DNA of 10,284 nucleotides from Cycloclasticus sp. (lineage in GTDB: Bacteria > Pseudomonadota > Gammaproteobacteria > Methylococcales > Cycloclasticaceae). Positions 6,425 through 10,284 of the stretch are shown here, piece after piece (position 1 is the stretch's first letter; each line of letters opens with the position of its first letter). Location: the NCBI GenBank assembly GCA_016764415.1, contig JAESRY010000083.1, positions 1 through 10,284 of the forward strand. The letters run 5' to 3'. The notes under the pieces were generated by a model. The model saw nothing but the letters and a program-made list of their open reading frames with translations. It was not told where the DNA came from and ran no database searches. Both the position numbers and the translations under genes were made by a program.

Positions 6425-7984
6425 AGCAACAAAATCACACGCGCCTTAGTTAGCGTTTCTGACAAAACAAATATTATTGAATTTTGCCAACAACTAACTG
6501 AACTGGACGTTGAAATAATTTCAACCGGTGGGACAGCGAAGTTACTTCAAGAAAACTCAATTCCCGTTATTGAAATAAGTGATTACACCGGTTTCCCAGA
6601 GATGATGGATGGTCGCGTTAAAACACTGCACCCTAAAGTACATGGTGGGATTTTAGGTCGCCGTGATATTGACCAAGACGTGATGAAAAATAATGACATT
6701 AAACCTATCGACTTGGTTGTTGTTAATTTATACCCATTCCAACAAACTGTAGCTAACCCTGACTGTGACTTAGCGACAGCGATTGAAAACATCGACATTG
6801 GCGGGCCAACGATGATTAGAGCGGCTGCGAAGAACCATAAAGATGTAACTATTATCGTCGACCCAACAGATTACCAAGTGACCATTGATTCAATTAAAGC
6901 GAGTGGCGGCGTTGATGATGCGACCCGCTTTAACCTTGCCGTTAAAACATTCGAACACACCGCACAATATGACGGTGCTATCGCAAATTACCTTGGCGCT
7001 ATTGATAATACGGGTGCTAAAACTGATTTTTCTCGCACTATCAACCTTCAGTTTAAACAAAAACAAATCATGCGTTACGGCGAAAACCCACATCAAAAGG
7101 CTGCTTTTTTCACAGAAGAGTTAACCCAACCCGGCACCATTTCTTCTTCCACGCAACTGCAAGGAAAAGAACTCTCTTACAACAATATTGTAGACACTGA
7201 TGCAGCCTTGGAGTGCGTTAAGCAGTTCAACGAGGCACCTGCCTGCGTTATTGTAAAACACGCAAACCCCTGCGGCGTAGCACTTGGAAGCGATATTTTA
7301 GAGGCCTATAACCTTGCTTATAAAACGGATCCAGAGTCAGCGTTCGGTGGCATTATTGCTTTTAACCGCCCCTTGGACCTTGCTACCGCACAAGCGATTA
7401 CGGAACGTCAGTTTGTAGAAGTCATTATCGCACCGGGAATTAACGCAGATGCATTGGCTGTTGTGGCCAGTAAGAAAAACCTTCGCCTATTAGATTGCGG
7501 AAACTGGTCTAACGAAGTCAGCCCAAGAAATGATTACAAACGCGTTAACGGCGGTCTACTGGTTCAGTCTGTAGACAATGAACTGCATAATGAATTAACC
7601 GTTGTAACTAAACGGCAACCAACTGAACAAGAGATGCGCGATTTACTCTTCACTTGGCGAGTCGCCAAATTTGTGAAATCTAATGCCATTATTTACGGTA
7701 AAAACAATATGACAGTAGGTGTTGGTGCGGGCCAAATGAGTCGCATTAATTCTGCACGAATAGCCGGTATTAAAGCTGAACACGCAGGTCTTGAAGTAAC
7801 GGGTTCTGTGATGGCGTCAGATGCCTTCTTCCCCTTCAGAGACGGCCTAGATAATGCCGCTAAAGTAGGTATTCGCGCGGTTATTCAGCCCGGCGGTTCA
7901 ATGCGTGACGAAGAAGTCATTCAAGCGGCTAATGAACATGACATGGCCATGGTCTTTACTGGCATGCGTCATTTTAGACACTAA
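6422..7984 (+). CDS. purH: Bifunctional AICAR transformylase / IMP cyclohydrolase
   Basis: PurH performs the last two steps of de novo purine synthesis: formylation of AICAR from 10-formyltetrahydrofolate, then ring closure to IMP. The 520-residue length is close to the usual figure (529 in E. coli). The N-terminal cyclohydrolase domain (about 1-195, methylglyoxal-synthase fold) begins [12 protein letters not shown] and contains [10 protein letters not shown] (33-42), [16 protein letters not shown] (63-78) and the [16 protein letters not shown] loop (123-138). The transformylase domain carries the catalytic Lys279-His280 in KHANPCG, the KSNAIIY segment (419-425), [11 protein letters not shown] (436-446) and DAFFPFRDG (467-475). 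The conserved C-terminal RHFRH is complete. Shine-Dalgarno AGG at 6411-6413 supports the ATG at 6422. purD follows 14 bases on, and the two form the usual purHD operon. Confidence 0.98.
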   Translation: MSNKITRALVSVSDKTNIIEFCQQLTELDVEIISTGGTAKLLQENSIPVIEISDYTGFPEMMDGRVKTLHPKVHGGILGRRDIDQDVMKNNDIKPIDLVVVNLYPFQQTVANPDCDLATAIENIDIGGPTMIRAAAKNHKDVTIIVDPTDYQVTIDSIKASGGVDDATRFNLAVKTFEHTAQYDGAIANYLGAIDNTGAKTDFSRTINLQFKQKQIMRYGENPHQKAAFFTEELTQPGTISSSTQLQGKELSYNNIVDTDAALECVKQFNEAPACVIVKHANPCGVALGSDILEAYNLAYKTDPESAFGGIIAFNRPLDLATAQAITERQFVEVIIAPGINADALAVVASKKNLRLLDCGNWSNEVSPRNDYKRVNGGLLVQSVDNELHNELTVVTKRQPTEQEMRDLLFTWRVAKFVKSNAIIYGKNNMTVGVGAGQMSRINSARIAGIKAEHAGLEVTGSVMASDAFFPFRDGLDNAAKVGIRAVIQPGGSMRDEEVIQAANEHDMAMVFTGMRHFRH

Positions 7985-7987
7985 GAC

Positions 7988-7992
7988 AGGAA
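7988..7992 (+). promoter_or_regulatory. Ribosome binding site of purD
   Basis: AGGAA ends six bases before the purD ATG in the 14-base purH-purD gap. It is the best Shine-Dalgarno match in the window and fixes the start at 7999. It indicates that purD is translated independently within the purHD transcript. Confidence 0.8.
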
Positions 7993-7998
7993 TCAATC

Positions 7999-9285
7999 AT
8001 GAAAGTACTTATCATTGGTGGAGGCGGCCGAGAGCACGCTCTTGCATGGAAAGCTAAACAATCAGCACAGGTTGATATTGTTTACGTTGCACCCGGTAAT
8101 GCGGGTACAGAACAAGAACCTGGCATTGAAAATGTAAATATTGGCGCTGAAGATATTGATAGTCTATTGGCTTTTGCTAAAAAGAAAAACATTGAGCTAA
8201 CTATCGTTGGACCAGAGGTTCCATTAGTTGCAGGTATTGTTGATCAATTTTCTGCCGACGGCTTACGCTGTTTTGGCCCGTCAAAACTAGCTGCTCAGCT
8301 GGAAGGCTCAAAAACTTACTGTAAAGACTTTTTAGCACGCCACAACATCCCTACTGCGCAGTACCAAAGCTTTACCGACATTAAACCCGCCTGCGAATAC
8401 ATTCAAAAAATGGGCGCGCCTATTGTAGTCAAAGCTGATGGTTTAGCCGCGGGTAAAGGCGTCATTCTTGCCCAGACCGAACAAGAAGCGATGGACGCTG
8501 TGAATGATATGCTCGCTGGCAACGCCTTTGGCGAAGCAGGCCACCGTGTTGTTATTGAAGAATTTTTAGTCGGCGAAGAAGCCAGTTTTATCGTTATAGC
8601 TAATCATAAACAAGCCTTACCAATGGCCTCTTCTCAAGACCATAAAGCACGTGATAACGGCGACTTAGGACCAAACACTGGCGGCATGGGTGCATACTCG
8701 CCTGCACCTGTAGTGACGCCGGAGATGCATCAAACCATTATGAATACCATCATCCAACCTACTCTGGACGGCATGATAAAAGACGGCATTCCTTACACGG
8801 GCTTTCTATACGCAGGCGTGATGATTGATGCGCAAGGCACACCCAAGGTACTTGAGTACAATTGCCGCTTTGGTGATCCGGAAACGCAGCCGATTATGAT
8901 GCGTTTAAATAGCGACTTGATTGATCTGTGTAATGCAGCTTTGGATAACAAGCTTGATTTAATAAGCGCTGAATGGGACCCGCGCACCTCTATTGGCGTG
9001 GTGCTGGCGGCTGGCGGCTACCCGTTTGATTACAATAAAGGTGATGTCATTACTGGCATCCCCAATGAAACCAACGATTCTAAAACATTTCATGCGGGCA
9101 CAAGCATGCAAGATGGAAATGTAACGACTAACGGCGGACGTGTACTGTGTGCTTGCGCTTTAGGTGATAGCGTACAAGATGCACAAATTAAAGCGTATGA
9201 AACTGTTGGGTCCATCGAATGGGACAATGTCTATTACCGCACTGATATTGGTTATCGCGCTATTAAGCGAGAACTCGATAGATAA
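7999..9285 (+). CDS. purD: Phosphoribosylamine-glycine ligase (GAR synthetase)
   Basis: PurD joins glycine to 5-phosphoribosylamine with ATP, the second step of de novo purine synthesis. The 428-residue ATP-grasp protein has the N-domain glycine loop at its start (VLIIGGGGREHALAWK), the substrate loop IVGPEVPLVAG (69-79), the ATP-grasp lysine and glycine loop VVKADGLAAGKGV (143-155), the family signature GPNTGGMGAYSP (224-235), and the metal-binding Glu286 and Asn288 leading into RFGDPETQ (290-297). The C-terminal domain runs to about 428, with the conserved HAGT (365-368) and NGGRVL (378-383). Length and all motifs are normal. It is the last gene of the purHD unit and is followed by a strong terminator. 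Only purH and purD are here; the other pur genes are elsewhere, as is normal in proteobacteria. Confidence 0.98.
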   Translation: MKVLIIGGGGREHALAWKAKQSAQVDIVYVAPGNAGTEQEPGIENVNIGAEDIDSLLAFAKKKNIELTIVGPEVPLVAGIVDQFSADGLRCFGPSKLAAQLEGSKTYCKDFLARHNIPTAQYQSFTDIKPACEYIQKMGAPIVVKADGLAAGKGVILAQTEQEAMDAVNDMLAGNAFGEAGHRVVIEEFLVGEEASFIVIANHKQALPMASSQDHKARDNGDLGPNTGGMGAYSPAPVVTPEMHQTIMNTIIQPTLDGMIKDGIPYTGFLYAGVMIDAQGTPKVLEYNCRFGDPETQPIMMRLNSDLIDLCNAALDNKLDLISAEWDPRTSIGVVLAAGGYPFDYNKGDVITGIPNETNDSKTFHAGTSMQDGNVTTNGGRVLCACALGDSVQDAQIKAYETVGSIEWDNVYYRTDIGYRAIKRELDR

Positions 9286-9302
9286 AAGCCATCTCAATAA
9301 GC

Positions 9303-9335
9303 AAAAAAAGAGCTTCAAATGAAGCTCTTTTTTTT
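9303..9335. terminator. Bidirectional intrinsic terminator between purD and rho
   Basis: A perfect hairpin, GAGCTTC (9310-9316), loop AAAT, GAAGCTC (9321-9327), is flanked by seven A residues on the left (9303-9309) and eight T residues on the right (9328-9335). It therefore has a U-tract when read from either side and can end both the purHD transcript (plus) and the rho transcript (minus). It starts 18 bases after the purD stop and lies 18 bases beyond the rho stop. Confidence 0.93.
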
Positions 9336-9337
9336 GT

Positions 9338-9350
9338 TCTAGTCACTAGA
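9338..9350. repeat. Small palindrome next to the rho 3' end
   Basis: TCTAGT-C-ACTAGA is a 13-base perfect inverted repeat around one central base, lying between the terminator's T-run and the rho stop codon. It contains two CTAG tetranucleotides. On the rho transcript it would sit just before the terminator hairpin. It is too short and has too small a loop to be a strong RNA hairpin. No function is evident. Confidence 0.4.
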
Positions 9351-9352
9351 GT

Positions 9353-10284
9353 TTAACGTTTCATCGAATCGAAGAACTCAGCATTAGTTTTTGTTTTCTT
9401 AAAGCGTTCTAATAAAAACTCAATCGCACCCATCTCATCCATTGGATTAAGAATTTTACGAAGAATCCATGTTTTCTGAAGAATATCCGCATCGACAATA
9501 TACTCCTCACGACGTGTACCTGAACGATTCACGTTAATCGCGGGGTAAATACGTTTCTCAGCAATTTTTCGCTCGAGGTGAAGCTCCATATTACCGGTGC
9601 CCTTAAATTCTTCGTAAATCACGTCATCCATACGCGAACCCGTTTCAACAAGTGCTGTTGCAATAATAGTTAAGCTACCACCCTCTTCAATGTTACGCGC
9701 TGCACCGAAGAAACGCTTAGGGCGTTCAAGCGCATTCGCATCCACACCACCGGTTAAAATCTTACCGGATGACGGCGCAACCGTATTATAGGCACGACCC
9801 AAACGGGTAATAGAGTCCAATAAAATGATCACATCTTGCTTGTGTTCAACCATTCTCTTGGCTTTTTCAATCACCATTTCAGCCACTTGCACATGGCGTG
9901 ACGCCGGTTCATCAAACGTACTTGAAACCACCTCACCTTTAACTGTACGTGACATCTCTGTCACTTCTTCAGGACGCTCATCAATCAATAAAACGATCAA
10001 ATGGCTTTCTGGGTTATTTTCCGCCAGGGAATGCGCTAAATTCTGCAAAATCATTGTTTTACCGGCTTTAGGTGGCGAAACGATCAACCCACGTTGGCCC
10101 TTACCAATAGGCGAAACCATGTCGATAACACGAGATGTTAAATCTTCTGTGGTGCCATTTCCCAATTCAAGAAATAAGCGCTCGTTTGGGAAAAGCGGTG
10201 TTAAATCTTTAAACGCAATTTTATTCTTTGCGTGTTCTGGTTTTTCATAATTGAGCAGGTCAACCTTTAGCAAAGCAAAATAGC
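9353..10284 (-). CDS. rho: Transcription termination factor Rho, N-terminus outside window
   Basis: Rho is a hexameric RNA-dependent ATPase that ends transcription of untranslated RNA. The frame stays open to the right window edge (preceded by codons for Tyr-Phe-Ala), so the apparent TTG start at 10273 is internal; about 110 N-terminal residues, including most of the RNA-binding OB fold, lie outside. The visible part, aligned to E. coli numbering from memory (leucine at 10273 = 113), covers the whole ATPase domain: Walker A PPKAGKTM (Lys184), the catalytic Glu211 and Arg212 in [10 protein letters not shown], Walker [11 protein letters not shown] (Asp265), the Q-loop [13 protein letters not shown], the R-loop region FKGTGNMEL, and the arginine finger Arg366 in NRSGTR. 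The C-terminus, FFDSMKR, is complete. It converges on purD and shares the terminator. Nothing suggests a degenerate or inserted-domain variant in the visible part. Confidence 0.97.
   Translation of the reverse strand, partial: YFALLKVDLLNYEKPEHAKNKIAFKDLTPLFPNERLFLELGNGTTEDLTSRVIDMVSPIGKGQRGLIVSPPKAGKTMILQNLAHSLAENNPESHLIVLLIDERPEEVTEMSRTVKGEVVSSTFDEPASRHVQVAEMVIEKAKRMVEHKQDVIILLDSITRLGRAYNTVAPSSGKILTGGVDANALERPKRFFGAARNIEEGGSLTIIATALVETGSRMDDVIYEEFKGTGNMELHLERKIAEKRIYPAINVNRSGTRREEYIVDADILQKTWILRKILNPMDEMGAIEFLLERFKKTKTNAEFFDSMKR

Noticed and set aside
9825..10250. A 141-codon open frame on the plus strand
   Set aside because: It lies wholly antisense to the well-conserved rho ATPase domain; its sequence shows no domain and no ribosome binding site. 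It is a shadow of rho.
1..10284. Mobile elements, CRISPR, defence genes, tRNA or rRNA genes, or an undescribed multi-gene system
   Set aside because: All substantial frames are assigned to core families in a conserved order; the gaps are at most 134 bases and contain no repeat arrays, terminal inverted repeats or tRNA-like cloverleafs that I can see.

Overview
This window is a stretch of core chromosome from a gammaproteobacterium, moderately AT-leaning by eye. The gene order aroQ-accB-accC-prmA-(zinc-ribbon DUF3426 gene)-dusB-fis-purH-purD, preceded by dsbD and a TlpA/ResA-type thioredoxin, is as I recall it from Pseudomonas and other non-enteric gammaproteobacteria. Several protein details also fit that group, such as the VCN triplet after the DusB active site. 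The AT-leaning composition and the convergent rho gene would suit a marine or sulfur-oxidiser-type lineage (Thiotrichales/Piscirickettsiaceae-like), but the genus is only a guess.

Layout. Bases 1-937 hold the 3' end of dsbD and a membrane-anchored WCPPC thioredoxin, a periplasmic thiol-redox pair. A 134-base gap (938-1071) carries a small inverted/direct repeat and a weak candidate promoter. Bases 1072-4977 form a tightly packed unit: aroQ (shikimate pathway), accB and accC (biotin carrier and biotin carboxylase of acetyl-CoA carboxylase), prmA (ribosomal protein L11 methyltransferase) and a zinc-ribbon membrane protein. A 69-base gap (4978-5046) with promoter-like and Fis-like sequence precedes dusB-fis (5047-6299), whose reading frames overlap by four bases. 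A 122-base gap (6300-6421) precedes purH-purD (6422-9285), which encode steps of de novo purine synthesis. A strong bidirectional terminator (9303-9335) separates purD from the converging rho gene (9353 to the window edge, minus strand, N-terminus missing).

Taken together the genes supply precursors (aromatic amino acids, fatty acids, purines) and tune the translation and transcription machinery (PrmA, DusB, Fis, Rho). This is a growth-linked housekeeping region. I see no mobile element, CRISPR array, RNA gene, toxin-antitoxin pair or defence system, and no convincing undescribed system. The points most worth a second look are modest: an unusually short Fis lacking the N-terminal arm, a DUF3426 protein without the periplasmic cysteine pair I expect for the family, a dusB start with no Shine-Dalgarno sequence behind a possible Fis-autoregulated promoter, and a purH leader with alternative short pairings involving the ribosome binding site.
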